A stretch of DNA of 64,000 nucleotides from Burkholderiales bacterium (lineage in GTDB: Bacteria > Pseudomonadota > Gammaproteobacteria > Burkholderiales > SG8-41), in contig DATAJS010000018.1 in NCBI GenBank assembly GCA_036262035.1, positions 62,001 through 126,000 on the forward strand. The letters are read 5' to 3'. The position numbers and the translations under genes were made by a program. Below, one piece after another: positions 10,106-19,590 of this stretch; positions within the stretch are counted from its first letter, which is position 1; each line of letters begins with the position of its first letter. Under the pieces are notes generated by a model. That model saw only the letters and a program-made list of their open reading frames with translations. It did no database searches and was not told the origin of the DNA.

Positions 10106-13100
10106 TCACAACGCCTCCAGCGCAAGCTCGGTGACGACGCGCTTCTCCGAGTCCGCTTTCACCTGGGTGACACCCCCGGACGAGACCTGTCCGCTGTCGA
10201 TGCCGCCTTTGGCGAGGGCGTCGAGGATGGCGCGTGTGCGCCTCGCGGCAAGCTCCTGCATCGCGCCCTCGGGCAGCGGCTCGGCCTGCGCGAGGCGCTC
10301 GAAGACGGCCTCGTAGAACTCGGTGTCCTTGCTGCCGCGCCCGATGAGGCCCAGGACGGGGTTGACGCGGTCGGGCTCGCGGCCGGTGCGCTTGGCGTAG
10401 CTCTTTTCGAGCTCGGCCAGCGCGTTGGGTCCCGCGCGCAGCGCGAGCAGCCTTTCGAGCGCCCTCTGCGTGTCGGCATTGCCGTAGGCAATCAATCCCG
10501 GCGGCTCGCCCGGTTGCAGCTTGGCGCCCAGCGCGCCCGCGAGCTCGAGCCGCGCCTGACGGCGTTTCAGCGCCTTCGCGTCTTCCCCACTGTCGTACGG
10601 GCCTTTGACCACGAGCTTGAGCTGCGGCCGCGATTTCAGCGCCTTGGCGAGCGCGTCGAGCTGCTCGCGCTGCGACGGCGCGATGGCGTCGCTGCCCGGC
10701 GCGAAGCCGACCCTGCGCACCGCATCCGAGTCGCCTTTTCCGAAGAGTCCCGCGAGCGCGCGGAACGGCGCGGTCACGATGCGGGTGAGCACGTTCGCGA
10801 TCGCGCTCCAGATGACTTTGCTGTACTCGAACTTCGGGTCGCCGACGTTGCCCCGGACCGGGACGTCGAGATTGATCCGGCCCTCGCTGTCCTTGAGCAA
10901 CGCGATCGCGAGGTCGAGCGGCAGGTTGGTCGCGCCCGGCGAGTCGACGCGCTCACCCAGCTTGAAGTTGTTCAGAACGACGCGATTCTCGCCCGCGAGC
11001 TGCGAGTTCACGATCTTGTATTCGAGCACCAGCGAGAGCCGGCCCTCGGCGATCTTGCGCCCGGCGAACGTGGCCGAATACGGCGAGAACGACCCCACGT
11101 CGATGTTGTTGAAGCGCGCGGTGATGTCCATGAACTTGTTCGTATCGCGCGGGATGAGCGTCCCGTCCGCGCGCGCTTCGCCGTACTTGTCGACTTGTCC
11201 GGCGAGCTTGATCTGCGCTTTGGCCTGCGGATCCGACGAGATGCCGACGATCGCGCCGTCGAGCTCGTGCACTTGCGTAGCGAAGGGCAGCACGAGCGAG
11301 AGGTCGGCGAAATCGAGCGTGCCCTTGCTGATGCGGACGGTCTCGATCTCGTACGGAAACGCCGGCGCTTCGGCCCCGGACGAAGTCGGCTGCTGCGGCG
11401 GCGCCGGCGAAGCGTCCGTCTTCACGACCTTCGTCAGGTTCACCGTGCGATCCTTGGCGATGATGATCTTGCCGCCCGGCTCGATCACCCGGACCTCCCG
11501 GATCGCGAGCCTGTCCGGCGCGAGGCTCAGGTCGGCGCCGTCGACCGCGAGCGTCTTCCACGACGCGAAGCGCTCGTTCGTGCCCGCTTCATTGATCAGC
11601 ACGTCGCTCAACGCGACCTCGCCTCGCGCGGTGAGCTCGGGCTGGCGCCCGCGGCGATACGCCACGCGCGCTTTCGCCGAGAGCTGGCCCGATTTGAGAT
11701 CGAGCGTCGCGTGCCTGGTCAGCAGCGGCTCCAGCGGTTCGAGCGCGATGCGCGCAAGGTCCACCTGCGCGCCCGCGCCGGCGAAGTCCTGCTGCAGCGT
11801 CCCCGTTCCGCTCAGCGTCCCGTCCTTGCCCACGCGCAGCGCGGCCGTGAAGGCGATCGGCTTCCTGCTCGCGCTGTCGATGTGGCTGGCGGTGACCGAG
11901 GCCGCTTCGAGGTCGTAAGCGACCGCCGGTTTGTACGATTGGTCCGCGAGCGCGGCTTTGAAGGACTTGAGCGAGACCGAATCGACGCGGTATCGCCACG
12001 CGCCGGATGCGGGCGTGCCGCTCGACGCTCGCGCCGGCGGCTGCGCCGGCTTCGGAACGAGGGCGTCGACGAGGTCGATGCGGCCGTCGGCCCCGCGTAT
12101 CAGCCGCACGCCGCCGCCGCTCAACGCGAGGTTCTTCACCGTGGCGGTGCGCTCGGCGGTGTCGATGCGCCCGCCGGTCAGCCGCACTGACTCCAGTGAG
12201 GCGTGCGGCGCGGTCGCCCCCGGTGCAGCGAGCTTTACGCGATCGATCGCGACTTGCAGATCCGTGGCGATCGTGCTGCCCGCCGCGCCGGCGTTCAGGC
12301 CGAACGACGCATTCAGTTCCTCGGCCCTTGCGGAGTAGCCCGGCTTGCGGCTGGTGTCGTCGTACTGGAGCGCGATCTTTTCGAGGGCGACCTTGTCGAC
12401 CTGCACGCGCCACGGCTCGCCGGCTTCCTTGGAGGCCGGCTGCACAGGCGCGGGCGCCGACAGCGCCTTCAGCAGTCCCTCGGGGCCGTTCGGGCCCACG
12501 GCGAGCGCGAGATTGCCGCGCTTGAGCTCGACGAGCTTGGCGGCGATCGCGTGTTGCTTGCTGTCGATGCGGCCGCCGGCGATCGTGAGCCCCTCGAGCG
12601 CCGCCAGACGCGTCGCCGCGGTCGGTCCGCTCGCGGCCGTGTCCTCGAGCGCGACTTCGAGGTCGCCGACGACGAACTGCGCGGGCCCCGCGCCGGTGCT
12701 CACCTCGACGTTCAGACCGGCGGTCAGCCCGGTGCGAATCGCGAGCGCGGGCGATGCGCTCTGGTCGACGTAATTCAGCGCGACGTTCTCGACGGCGACG
12801 CCGAGCAACCGGATCCGCCAAGGCTGGGCGGCGGCCGGAGCAGCGGCGGGCTGCGCCGGGACGGCGGGGGCGGCATTCGGCGGGTCCATGAGACGCTGCC
12901 AGTTCATCGCGCGGTTCGCGCCGACGATCGTGTTGACCGCGCCGTCGGCAACCACCAGCTTCTTGACCGTGAGCTCGCCTTTGGGAAAGGCGAAGCTCGC
13001 GTCTTCGATCGCGACCTTCTTCAGCGCGAGCAGCGGTTCTTTCTCGCCTTCGAGCGCGAACAGCAGGCCGTTGGCTTGCGCCTGCATGCCGTTCAGCAGC

Positions 13101-13918
13101 AGCGTCGCGTGGCCTTCCTGGTAGCGAAAGTCGTAATGCCCCGCGATCGACAGATCGCCGTCGGGCCGCGCGAGATTCAGGCCGGGCCGGCGGAATCGCC
13201 ACAGGCTTTCGAGCTTGGCGCCCTTGATCGAAAGCTCGCCCGCGGAGGCGATCGGCTCGAGCGACAGACGGCCTTTCCACGCGAGCGATCCGCCGGCGGG
13301 CAGCCGCGCGTTCAGCGTATAACGCCCTTCGCTGTCCGGAAGCGTGCTGAGATTGTCGAGCTCCAGATTGATCGGTGCGAAAGCGGCTTCCGCGCGGAGC
13401 TCTCCCGACAGATCGGTGATCCCGACCCGCGTGTCCCTGACGACGAGGCGATCGATGAGCACGCGCGCGGTCGGCTCGTCGGGCTCGGGCTCCTTGAACA
13501 GCCGGCGCAGCACTTCGAGCAGGTTCAGGCGCGCATTACGGTCGATCTCGAGTCCGAGGTCCGCGCTTTCGAGCGTGATCTCGCCGAATCGCCACGCGCG
13601 CGCGAAAAGGCTGGACATCTCGAAATTGACGAACAGCCGCTTGAACGCGAGCAGCGCCTTGTCGCCTTTGTCCTCCAGGCGGAATCCGGAAGCTTCGAAC
13701 GTCAGTGCGTAAGGATTGATCCGGACTTTCTCGATCGAAGCGCGGCGGCCGAGACGCTCCTGCGCGAAGGACGGCAGATAGCGCTCGATCAGATACGGCG
13801 CCAGCAGGAAACCGACGAACGTATACACGACCAGCACCGCCGCGAACGACCATAGCAGCTTGCTGCGCAGGAGGCGCCGCCGGTCGAACGACGGCCACCG
13901 GAGCTTTGGTAAAGACAT
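10106..13918 (-). CDS. DUF748/AsmA-like large envelope protein
   Basis: This 1270-residue protein has one N-terminal transmembrane anchor (about residues 17-40, KLLWSFAAVLVVYTFVGFLL) and a very long periplasmic part. It contains repeated segments of the DUF748/AsmA kind, such as KVRINPYALTFEASGFRLED near the start and FSPYSATFAGRKIAEGRLSL late. Proteins of this group resemble bridge-like lipid-transfer proteins and are linked to outer-membrane homeostasis. A C-terminal stretch of about 150 residues resembles an OmpA-like fold. The ATG at 13916-13918 is preferred. Upstream ATG 13963 or TTG 13978 would lie in an inverted repeat. Function is inferred from family only. Confidence 0.8.
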   Translation of the reverse strand: MSLPKLRWPSFDRRRLLRSKLLWSFAAVLVVYTFVGFLLAPYLIERYLPSFAQERLGRRASIEKVRINPYALTFEASGFRLEDKGDKALLAFKRLFVNFEMSSLFARAWRFGEITLESADLGLEIDRNARLNLLEVLRRLFKEPEPDEPTARVLIDRLVVRDTRVGITDLSGELRAEAAFAPINLELDNLSTLPDSEGRYTLNARLPAGGSLAWKGRLSLEPIASAGELSIKGAKLESLWRFRRPGLNLARPDGDLSIAGHYDFRYQEGHATLLLNGMQAQANGLLFALEGEKEPLLALKKVAIEDASFAFPKGELTVKKLVVADGAVNTIVGANRAMNWQRLMDPPNAAPAVPAQPAAAPAAAQPWRIRLLGVAVENVALNYVDQSASPALAIRTGLTAGLNVEVSTGAGPAQFVVGDLEVALEDTAASGPTAATRLAALEGLTIAGGRIDSKQHAIAAKLVELKRGNLALAVGPNGPEGLLKALSAPAPVQPASKEAGEPWRVQVDKVALEKIALQYDDTSRKPGYSARAEELNASFGLNAGAAGSTIATDLQVAIDRVKLAAPGATAPHASLESVRLTGGRIDTAERTATVKNLALSGGGVRLIRGADGRIDLVDALVPKPAQPPARASSGTPASGAWRYRVDSVSLKSFKAALADQSYKPAVAYDLEAASVTASHIDSASRKPIAFTAALRVGKDGTLSGTGTLQQDFAGAGAQVDLARIALEPLEPLLTRHATLDLKSGQLSAKARVAYRRGRQPELTARGEVALSDVLINEAGTNERFASWKTLAVDGADLSLAPDRLAIREVRVIEPGGKIIIAKDRTVNLTKVVKTDASPAPPQQPTSSGAEAPAFPYEIETVRISKGTLDFADLSLVLPFATQVHELDGAIVGISSDPQAKAQIKLAGQVDKYGEARADGTLIPRDTNKFMDITARFNNIDVGSFSPYSATFAGRKIAEGRLSLVLEYKIVNSQLAGENRVVLNNFKLGERVDSPGATNLPLDLAIALLKDSEGRINLDVPVRGNVGDPKFEYSKVIWSAIANVLTRIVTAPFRALAGLFGKGDSDAVRRVGFAPGSDAIAPSQREQLDALAKALKSRPQLKLVVKGPYDSGEDAKALKRRQARLELAGALGAKLQPGEPPGLIAYGNADTQRALERLLALRAGPNALAELEKSYAKRTGREPDRVNPVLGLIGRGSKDTEFYEAVFERLAQAEPLPEGAMQELAARRTRAILDALAKGGIDSGQVSSGGVTQVKADSEKRVVTELALEAL

Positions 13919-13960
13919 TTTGACGTCCCGGCTCAAGGTATCACGCGCCGCGCGGCCCCT

Positions 13961-13980
13961 CATTGGACCTTGGTCCAATG
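13961..13980. promoter_or_regulatory. Inverted repeat CATTGGACC-TT-GGTCCAATG
   Basis: A perfect 9-bp dyad with a 2-base centre lies between the thioesterase stop and the DUF748 gene. It looks like an operator for a dimeric repressor; GntR-type regulators recognise similar TTGG-CCAA halves. It may instead act as an RNA hairpin. No regulator gene is adjacent. Confidence 0.5.
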
Positions 13981-13990
13981 AGTCGGTGTG

Positions 13991-14452
13991 TTACGTGCCC
14001 GCCTGCTCCGCCCTTTTGTGCTTACGAACTTGTGCCGCTTTGAAACGCCGCTGCTCGTCCGGCGTCGACGGCACGAGCGGCGGCACCGGCACCGGCTTGC
14101 GGTCGTCGTCGACCGCGACCATGGTGAAGAAGCAGCTGTTGACGTGCCGCTCGTCCCGGGTGCGGATGTTCTGCGCGAGCACCTTGATCCCGATCTCCAT
14201 CGACGAGGTGCCGGTGTAGTTCACGCTCGCGAGGAAGGTGACGAGCTCGCCGACGTAGATCGGCTGGCGGAACGTCACCTGGTCGACCGAGAGCGTGACG
14301 ACATAGCGCCCCGCGTAGCGGCTCGCGCAGGCGTAGGCGACCTGGTCGAGCAGCTTGAGGATCGTGCCGCCGTGGACGTTGCCGGCGAAGTTCGCCGTGT
14401 CCGGCGTCATCAGCACCGTCATCGAGAGCTGGTGCGTCGGAAGGTCGATCAC
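13991..14452 (-). CDS. Acyl-CoA thioesterase (hotdog fold, YciA-like)
   Basis: This cytoplasmic enzyme is predicted to hydrolyse acyl-CoA esters. The 153-residue product has the hotdog signature NVHGGTILKLLDQVAYACA, with the catalytic acidic residue in LLD, and the strand GTSSMEIGIKV typical of YciA/Acot proteins. The GTG at 14450-14452 overlaps the stop of the upstream acyl-CoA dehydrogenase gene in a GTGA junction. The two are thus read together and probably share a CoA-ester pathway with the CoA-transferase further upstream. Substrate length is unknown. Confidence 0.88.
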   Translation of the reverse strand: MIDLPTHQLSMTVLMTPDTANFAGNVHGGTILKLLDQVAYACASRYAGRYVVTLSVDQVTFRQPIYVGELVTFLASVNYTGTSSMEIGIKVLAQNIRTRDERHVNSCFFTMVAVDDDRKPVPVPPLVPSTPDEQRRFKAAQVRKHKRAEQAGT

Positions 14453-16119
14453 GACGTCCTCTCGCCGCGCGCCAGCGCCTCTTCGAACAGGCTCTTCGCC
14501 ACCACCTTGAGCGCAAGGGTCTCTTCCGCGCCTTCGAAGATCGACAGCACGCGCGCGTCGACGAAATAGCGGCTCACCGGCGTCTCCTCGGCGTAACCCA
14601 TGCCGCCGTGGATCTGCTGTGCTTCGCGCGTGACGAGCTCGGCCGAGCGGCACGCGAGCAGCTTGACCAGGCTCGCTTCCATGCGCCCCGCGCCGGTATC
14701 GAGCCGCCGCCCGATCGCATACGCGAGCTGCCGGCACGCCGCGAAGCGCGCCGCCATCTGCGCGATCTTGATCTGCGTCAGCGGATACTCCACGAGCGGC
14801 GCGTCGAAGACATGTCGGTCTTTCGCGTAGCGGATCGCGGCGTTGAGCGCCGCGCGCATGACGCCGAGCGCGCGCCCCGCGGTCTGCATGCGGCCGCCGA
14901 CCATGCCCGCCATCGTGAGATAAAAGCCTTTGCCGAGCCCGCCTTCACCGCCGACGACGTTGGCGTCGGGCACGAAGAAGTTCTCGAACGCGAGATCGAA
15001 CGAATGCATGCCGCGATACCCGATCGTCGGGATCGCGCGGCCGGTGAGCTTGCCGCCGCTCGGCTGCACGTAGCCGAACTCGTGGCCTTCGTACGAAGGC
15101 TTCTCGACGAGGAGCAGGCTCAGGCCGCGATGGCCGAGCGAGCGGTCGGGATGGGTGCGTGTCACCACCATGAGCACGCCCGCCTTCCCCGCGAACGTGC
15201 ACCACGTCTTGGCGCCGTTCAGGAGCCATCCGCCTGCGGTGCGCGAGCCCTGCAGCGCGAGGCTCGCGACGTCCGAACCGTAGTTGGGCTCGGTGATCGC
15301 GATCGCGCACAGCGGCTCGCCCGACGCGAGCTTCGGCAGCCAGTGTGCCTTCTGCGCCTCGGTGCCGCCCGCCATCAGCGCGCGCGCGAGGATCTCCGGG
15401 CGCGTGATGAGGCTGCCCGCCGCGGCGAGAGACGCTTCGGACAACGCTTCGGTCACCGCGATCATCATCGGCGTGTTCTCGCGCCCGCCCTGCGAGCTGC
15501 CGCCGTATTCCTCGGGGATCGACAGCCCGAACACGCCCATCTCGCGCATCGGCTGCAGCATCGATTCGGGCACGGTGAGGTCGTGGCGATGGATCTTCTC
15601 GGCCTGAGGCGCGACGACGTCGCGGGCGAAGCGCCGGAACGCGTCGCGCGCCATCAAGGCCTGCTCGTCGAGCGCGACGTCGCCGATCTCGCGATCGGTG
15701 TCGGCGACGGCCTTGCCGAGCTTGGCGAGCGCCGCTGCGCTCGCGGCCTGCCGGCGCAGCTCCGCGAAATCGGCGCCGCTCGCGATGTCGTGAAGCTCGC
15801 GCGCGTCGAGGCCGCATTCGAGATACACCCCTTCGAGCCGGCCGACGACGTTGCCGATCGCCTCCGACGCGAACGCCAGCGCGAGGCCGGCGTCGATCTC
15901 GTTCGCGTCCACAGAGACGCCGGTCTTCGCGGCGAGCAGATCGGCGCTCGCCAGCGCGAGCTCGTACGAGATCCACTGCGCAGCATCGAGCCGCGGGTTG
16001 TCGAGCTTGCCGTCACGCGAGGCGAGCTGCGCCGCTCGCTGCACACCGGCGTCGAAGGCGGCTTGCAGCCGCTCGAGCAGCGTGCGAGCGAGGGAGAGTG
16101 CAGGAAGATTGTTCGCCAT
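14449..16119 (-). CDS. Acyl-CoA dehydrogenase family protein with N-terminal extension
   Basis: This FAD enzyme is predicted to introduce an alpha-beta double bond into an acyl-CoA. The 556-residue product carries about 150 residues ahead of the canonical fold. It then shows the family segments GVFGLSIPEEYGG, AITEPNYGSDVASL and LNGAKTWCTFAG, followed near the end by the OIHGGMGY-like QQIHGGMGYAEETPVSRYFVD. The N-terminal extension is helical and not recognised. It lies between a CoA-transferase and a thioesterase gene in a leftward cluster, which suggests catabolism of an acid activated by CoA transfer. The specific substrate cannot be read from the sequence. Confidence 0.88.
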   Translation of the reverse strand: MANNLPALSLARTLLERLQAAFDAGVQRAAQLASRDGKLDNPRLDAAQWISYELALASADLLAAKTGVSVDANEIDAGLALAFASEAIGNVVGRLEGVYLECGLDARELHDIASGADFAELRRQAASAAALAKLGKAVADTDREIGDVALDEQALMARDAFRRFARDVVAPQAEKIHRHDLTVPESMLQPMREMGVFGLSIPEEYGGSSQGGRENTPMMIAVTEALSEASLAAAGSLITRPEILARALMAGGTEAQKAHWLPKLASGEPLCAIAITEPNYGSDVASLALQGSRTAGGWLLNGAKTWCTFAGKAGVLMVVTRTHPDRSLGHRGLSLLLVEKPSYEGHEFGYVQPSGGKLTGRAIPTIGYRGMHSFDLAFENFFVPDANVVGGEGGLGKGFYLTMAGMVGGRMQTAGRALGVMRAALNAAIRYAKDRHVFDAPLVEYPLTQIKIAQMAARFAACRQLAYAIGRRLDTGAGRMEASLVKLLACRSAELVTREAQQIHGGMGYAEETPVSRYFVDARVLSIFEGAEETLALKVVAKSLFEEALARGERTS

Positions 16120-16143
16120 CGGGAAGCCCAGTCGTCGTTTGGT

Positions 16144-17394
16144 TCAGCGCGCCTTGCCCACGATCGCCGCAGAGGCGAGGCTCGCGTAGCGCGCGTCGTC
16201 GATGCCGAGAACCTCGCGCATCACTTCGGGACCGTGCTGTCCGAGCCTCGGCGCGACGCCCGGCGCCACGCGCTCGGCCGCGCTGAACGCGAGCGGCGTC
16301 GTCGCGGTAAGAAACTCGCCGACGCCGGGATGAGCCACGCGCCTGAACATCGGGTTCCATTCGGACGCGCGCTTGTCTTCGGCGAGCATCTGCCGGAACG
16401 TGCGATAAGGCGCCCACAGGATCGTCGGGTCGCTGAACGCCGCTTCCACTTCGGCGAGCGTGCGGCGCCGGACCCACGGCTTGAAGAACGCGGAGATGAG
16501 CGCCCGCGCTTCGTAACGCCCGCCTTCGTCTTCGAGGCTGTAGCCGAGCGAGCGCGCGGCCTGGCCGAGCGCTTCTTCCATGCCCGTCGCGCGTACGAGC
16601 GCCTGCCACTGGCGGCGGCTGATCGCGACGACCATGACGTGACGCCCGTCCGCGGTCTCGAAGGCGTCGCCGTATGCGCCGTAGAGAAAGTTGCCGTCGG
16701 GCTGGCGGTCGGCGTCGTTCACCTCGACTTCGGCGATGTAGCCGAGGTTGCTCACGGTCGCCATCGCGACGTCGGAGAGCGCGAGGCGGATGAACTGCCC
16801 TTCTCCGGTCTCGCGCCGCCAGCGCTCGGCGGCGAGCACCGCGAGCGCGATGTTCAGACCCGCCGCGACGTCCCACATCGGCACGACGTGGTTGACCGGG
16901 ACCGATCGCGCGTCGCCGGTCACCAGCGGAAAACCGGCGACCGAGTTGACGGTGTAGTCGAGCGCGTTCGCGCCGTCGGGCGAGCCGACGAGCTGCACCA
17001 TGATCACGTCCGGCCGCACGGCTTTCAGCGATGCGTACGACAGCTCGCCGTCGACCGGCAGATTGGTGAGGAAGATCCCTCCGCCTTCGCCGGCGGCGGT
17101 GACGAGATCGCGCACCAGGCGCTTGCCTTCGGGATTGCGCACGTCGATCTCGACCGAGCGCTTGCCGCGGTTGAGCGACGCCCAGTACAGGCTGCGCCCG
17201 TCGGCGTTGAGCGGCCAGCGCGTGATGTCCATGTTGCCGCCGATCGGATCGATGCGGATGACATCGGCGCCGAGCTGCGCGAGGGTGAGGCCGCCCAGGG
17301 GTGCTGCGACGAAGGCGGGGAATTCGACGATGCGCAGGCCTTTCAGGACCGGGGCGCCGGCGGGTGCAGCGACAGGCATGGATTTTTCAGACAT
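16144..17394 (-). CDS. CaiB/BaiF family III CoA-transferase
   Basis: Family III enzymes move CoA between carboxylic acids through a mixed anhydride on a conserved aspartate. The 416-residue length fits. The N-terminal GLRIVEFPAFVAAPLGG and the segments LGADVIRIDP and LNRGKRSVEIDVRNPEGK are typical. The early segment where the family has Asp or Glu reads VEFPAF. The gene leads the leftward cluster with the acyl-CoA dehydrogenase (24-base gap) and thioesterase. It could equally be a racemase of the Amacr type, which shares the fold. Confidence 0.87.
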   Translation of the reverse strand: MSEKSMPVAAPAGAPVLKGLRIVEFPAFVAAPLGGLTLAQLGADVIRIDPIGGNMDITRWPLNADGRSLYWASLNRGKRSVEIDVRNPEGKRLVRDLVTAAGEGGGIFLTNLPVDGELSYASLKAVRPDVIMVQLVGSPDGANALDYTVNSVAGFPLVTGDARSVPVNHVVPMWDVAAGLNIALAVLAAERWRRETGEGQFIRLALSDVAMATVSNLGYIAEVEVNDADRQPDGNFLYGAYGDAFETADGRHVMVVAISRRQWQALVRATGMEEALGQAARSLGYSLEDEGGRYEARALISAFFKPWVRRRTLAEVEAAFSDPTILWAPYRTFRQMLAEDKRASEWNPMFRRVAHPGVGEFLTATTPLAFSAAERVAPGVAPRLGQHGPEVMREVLGIDDARYASLASAAIVGKAR

Positions 17395-17504
17395 GGATTA
17401 TTGCGAAAGGAAATCGGATCGAAACGCGAGCGGGGGTGCTCGATTGTACCGACTCGCCGCGCGCACGGCGAAGACAACCGCGCGCTCGCTCGCGCGTTGA
17501 GGCC

Positions 17505-18374
17505 ATGGTAACTTCCCGACTCGTGACGATGCCCAGGCACTTCATCCATCGCAGCTCCGCCCTTGCCGCGCTCGCGTGCGCGCTGGCATTCAGCCCGCTC
17601 GCGCAAGCGAACACGTCGCGCTCGGCTGATCGCGCCGTCGCATCGAAGACGAGCGCGAAAGTCGCTCGCGCGCCTGCGCGCGCGCCGGCCGCCGCCCGGG
17701 CGTCCTCGCCGGACTTTCCGGTGGTGACCGTGCAGGGCACCGGCCCCGGGCAGGCCGGCTACGTCCATTACTTCCTGATCACCGGTCCCGACGGGCAGCC
17801 GATCCATCATGTCGCGGTGGAGATCGACGGCCAGCGCATCGTCTCTTCGTTTCCCGACGACGGCGTGTCGATCACGCCTTTCGTCAGGAACGGCGCCGTC
17901 ACGACCTCCGCCGGCAAGGTCTACGAGGTCGAGCATCTATACGGCATCCGCCCGTTCGCCGACGATGCCGCGATGCGCACGCTCCAGCGGCAGCTCGATA
18001 CCCGCGTCCAGGCGTGGCTGGGCGTGCCGTACTGCGACGAGCTCACGCCCGCGCGCGAATTGTGCGTGAGCTGTCTCTCGCTCGCGATGGGCGTGCTCTA
18101 TCCCGAGCGCCTGCCCGCGAACTTCAAGGGCGCGCAGAAGAACGTCTACACGACCGAGGATCTGCTCATGTATCTCGTCGGCGTGCCGGTCGATGCGCCG
18201 CGCGAAACGCGGGCGAAACGCATCGCCGCGCTCGGCGGCCCCGCTTCGTTGCGCGACGATCTGGTGCGCATCTCCGGTGACCTCGTCGATACGCCCCGCG
18301 CGGCCGAAGCCGCGCCTACGCCCCGCCGCACCGTCGACCTGCCCAAACGCGTCGTTTCCCGCCGCCGCTCCTGA
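17505..18374 (+). CDS. Exported protein of unknown function
   Basis: A 289-residue protein with no recognised domain. It has a signal peptide (RHFIHRSSALAALACALAFS, cleavage after SPLAQA), an Ala/Arg/Ser-rich stretch, then a compact region from about residue 70. Cysteines sit in VPYCDEL and ELCVSCLSLAMG. The C-terminal 50 residues are basic and Pro/Thr-rich. An alternative ATG at 17529 would shorten the N-terminus by eight residues and still keep the signal peptide. It stands alone on the plus strand, divergent from the CoA-transferase gene. Confidence 0.65.
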   Translation: MVTSRLVTMPRHFIHRSSALAALACALAFSPLAQANTSRSADRAVASKTSAKVARAPARAPAAARASSPDFPVVTVQGTGPGQAGYVHYFLITGPDGQPIHHVAVEIDGQRIVSSFPDDGVSITPFVRNGAVTTSAGKVYEVEHLYGIRPFADDAAMRTLQRQLDTRVQAWLGVPYCDELTPARELCVSCLSLAMGVLYPERLPANFKGAQKNVYTTEDLLMYLVGVPVDAPRETRAKRIAALGGPASLRDDLVRISGDLVDTPRAAEAAPTPRRTVDLPKRVVSRRRS

Positions 18375-18446
18375 CAGCCGTCTTTCCCGGGCGAGGCATG
18401 GCCCTTGCAGCGAAGACCTCCCGAGCATTCAAACCGGAGGCATTCG

Positions 18447-18929
18447 ATGCAGCTTCGTAAACTGGCAACGATCCTGGGTATTTGCGCCCTTTCCGCACCC
18501 GCTTTCGCGCAGGTGTCTTCCAGCGCGAGCGGCAGCGCTTCCACCACGATCGGTGCGACCGGCGTGAACGAGACGGCGGGTCAGTCGAGCGCCGGCGTGA
18601 AGGCGCAGGGCAGCGGCAGCGCGGAGATCAACGCGAATCGTCCGGGCATGCCGGATCGCGCGACGGGCGTGGATCGAGCGGATCAGCGCAGAGCCGACCG
18701 CGCGAAGGAACGCCATCGTTCGCACGCGCGCCGTGACCGCACCGCCGACACGATCCCGACGCGGCCCTATCCGGGCGGGCGTGACGCGAACGGCTCGCTC
18801 ATCGGCGGCATCGGCGCCACGACCGGCGCAGGCGTGGGTGTCGGCGTTGGCGGCGTCGGCGTCGGAGTCGGTGCGAACGCGGGGGGCAGCGTACACGGCA
18901 ACCCCGGAGACGCGACGGGCACCAAGTAA
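18447..18929 (+). CDS. Small exported Gly/Ser/Ala-rich protein
   Basis: A 160-residue protein with a clear signal peptide (MQLRKLATILGICALSAPAFA) and a low-complexity mature part. The mature part has a Ser/Thr/Ala-rich start, a central highly charged Arg/Asp/His stretch, and a glycine-valine-rich end (GVGVGVGGVGVGVGAN). GGAGG before the ATG at 18447 sets the start. No family was recognised. The composition suggests a periplasmic or surface-associated disordered protein. A terminator shared with efp follows. Confidence 0.65.
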   Translation: MQLRKLATILGICALSAPAFAQVSSSASGSASTTIGATGVNETAGQSSAGVKAQGSGSAEINANRPGMPDRATGVDRADQRRADRAKERHRSHARRDRTADTIPTRPYPGGRDANGSLIGGIGATTGAGVGVGVGGVGVGVGANAGGSVHGNPGDATGTK

Positions 18930-18950
18930 GGCCTCTAAACCGCAAAAGGA

Positions 18951-18975
18951 AAGGGCACCCTCGGGTGCCCTTCTC
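18951..18975. terminator. Bidirectional terminator between convergent genes
   Basis: A 9-bp stem AAGGGCACC/GGTGCCCTT with a CTCG loop sits between the stop codons of the small exported protein and efp. Pyrimidine-rich flanks on both strands let it serve both genes. Confidence 0.8.
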
Positions 18976-18993
18976 TTTGGGTGCAGGCGGCGA

Positions 18994-19554
18994 TCAGCCC
19001 TTGGTGCGGCTGCGGTACTCGCCGGTGCGGGTGTCGATCTCGATCTTGTCGCCGGTCGAGCAGAACAGCGGCACCGGGATCTCGAAACCGGTCTTCAGGC
19101 GCGCGGGCTTCAGGACCTTGCCCGAGGTGTCGCCGCGGACCGCGGGCTCGGTGTACTCGATCTCGCGCACGACGGTCTGCGGGATCTCGACCGAGATCGG
19201 GCGGCCGTTGTAGATCACGACCCCGACCTGCCAGCCGTCCTCGAGGTAGTTCAGCGCGTCGCCCATGTTCTCCTTGTCGACTTCGTACTGGTTGAACTCC
19301 TCGTCCATGAAGACGTAGGCGGGATCCGCGAAATACGAATAGGTGACGTCCTTGCGCTCGAGCTGGACGACGTCGAACTTCTCGTCCGCGCGATAGACCG
19401 TCTCCGACGCGCTGCCCGAAAGCAGGTTCCGGAGCTTCATCTTGACCACCGATGCGTTGCGGCCCGACTTGCTGAACTCCGCCTTGAGGACCACGAGCGG
19501 GTCTTTGCCCACCATGATCACGTTCCCTGCTCTGACTTCCTGCGCCGTTTTCAT
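18994..19554 (-). CDS. efp: Elongation factor P, arginine-32 type
   Basis: EF-P enters the ribosomal E site and relieves stalling at polyproline motifs. The 186-residue product has the expected three-domain length. The tip of the domain I loop reads FSKSGRNAS with arginine at position 32. That is the form modified by rhamnosylation rather than by beta-lysylation at lysine. The modifying enzyme EarP lies just upstream in the same direction, which supports this reading. The very proline-rich OmpA-like protein in this window is a plausible client. Confidence 0.97.
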   Translation of the reverse strand: MKTAQEVRAGNVIMVGKDPLVVLKAEFSKSGRNASVVKMKLRNLLSGSASETVYRADEKFDVVQLERKDVTYSYFADPAYVFMDEEFNQYEVDKENMGDALNYLEDGWQVGVVIYNGRPISVEIPQTVVREIEYTEPAVRGDTSGKVLKPARLKTGFEIPVPLFCSTGDKIEIDTRTGEYRSRTKG

Positions 19555-19590
19555 GACTGCCCCAAAAGATAGGTCGTTGAAGTAAAACCG

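Noticed and set aside
14608-17511. 967-codon plus-strand frame opposite the acyl-CoA dehydrogenase and CoA-transferase genes
   Set aside because: The composition (Arg, Glu, His, Asp) is typical of GC-rich antisense frames, and the minus-strand genes carry clear family motifs.
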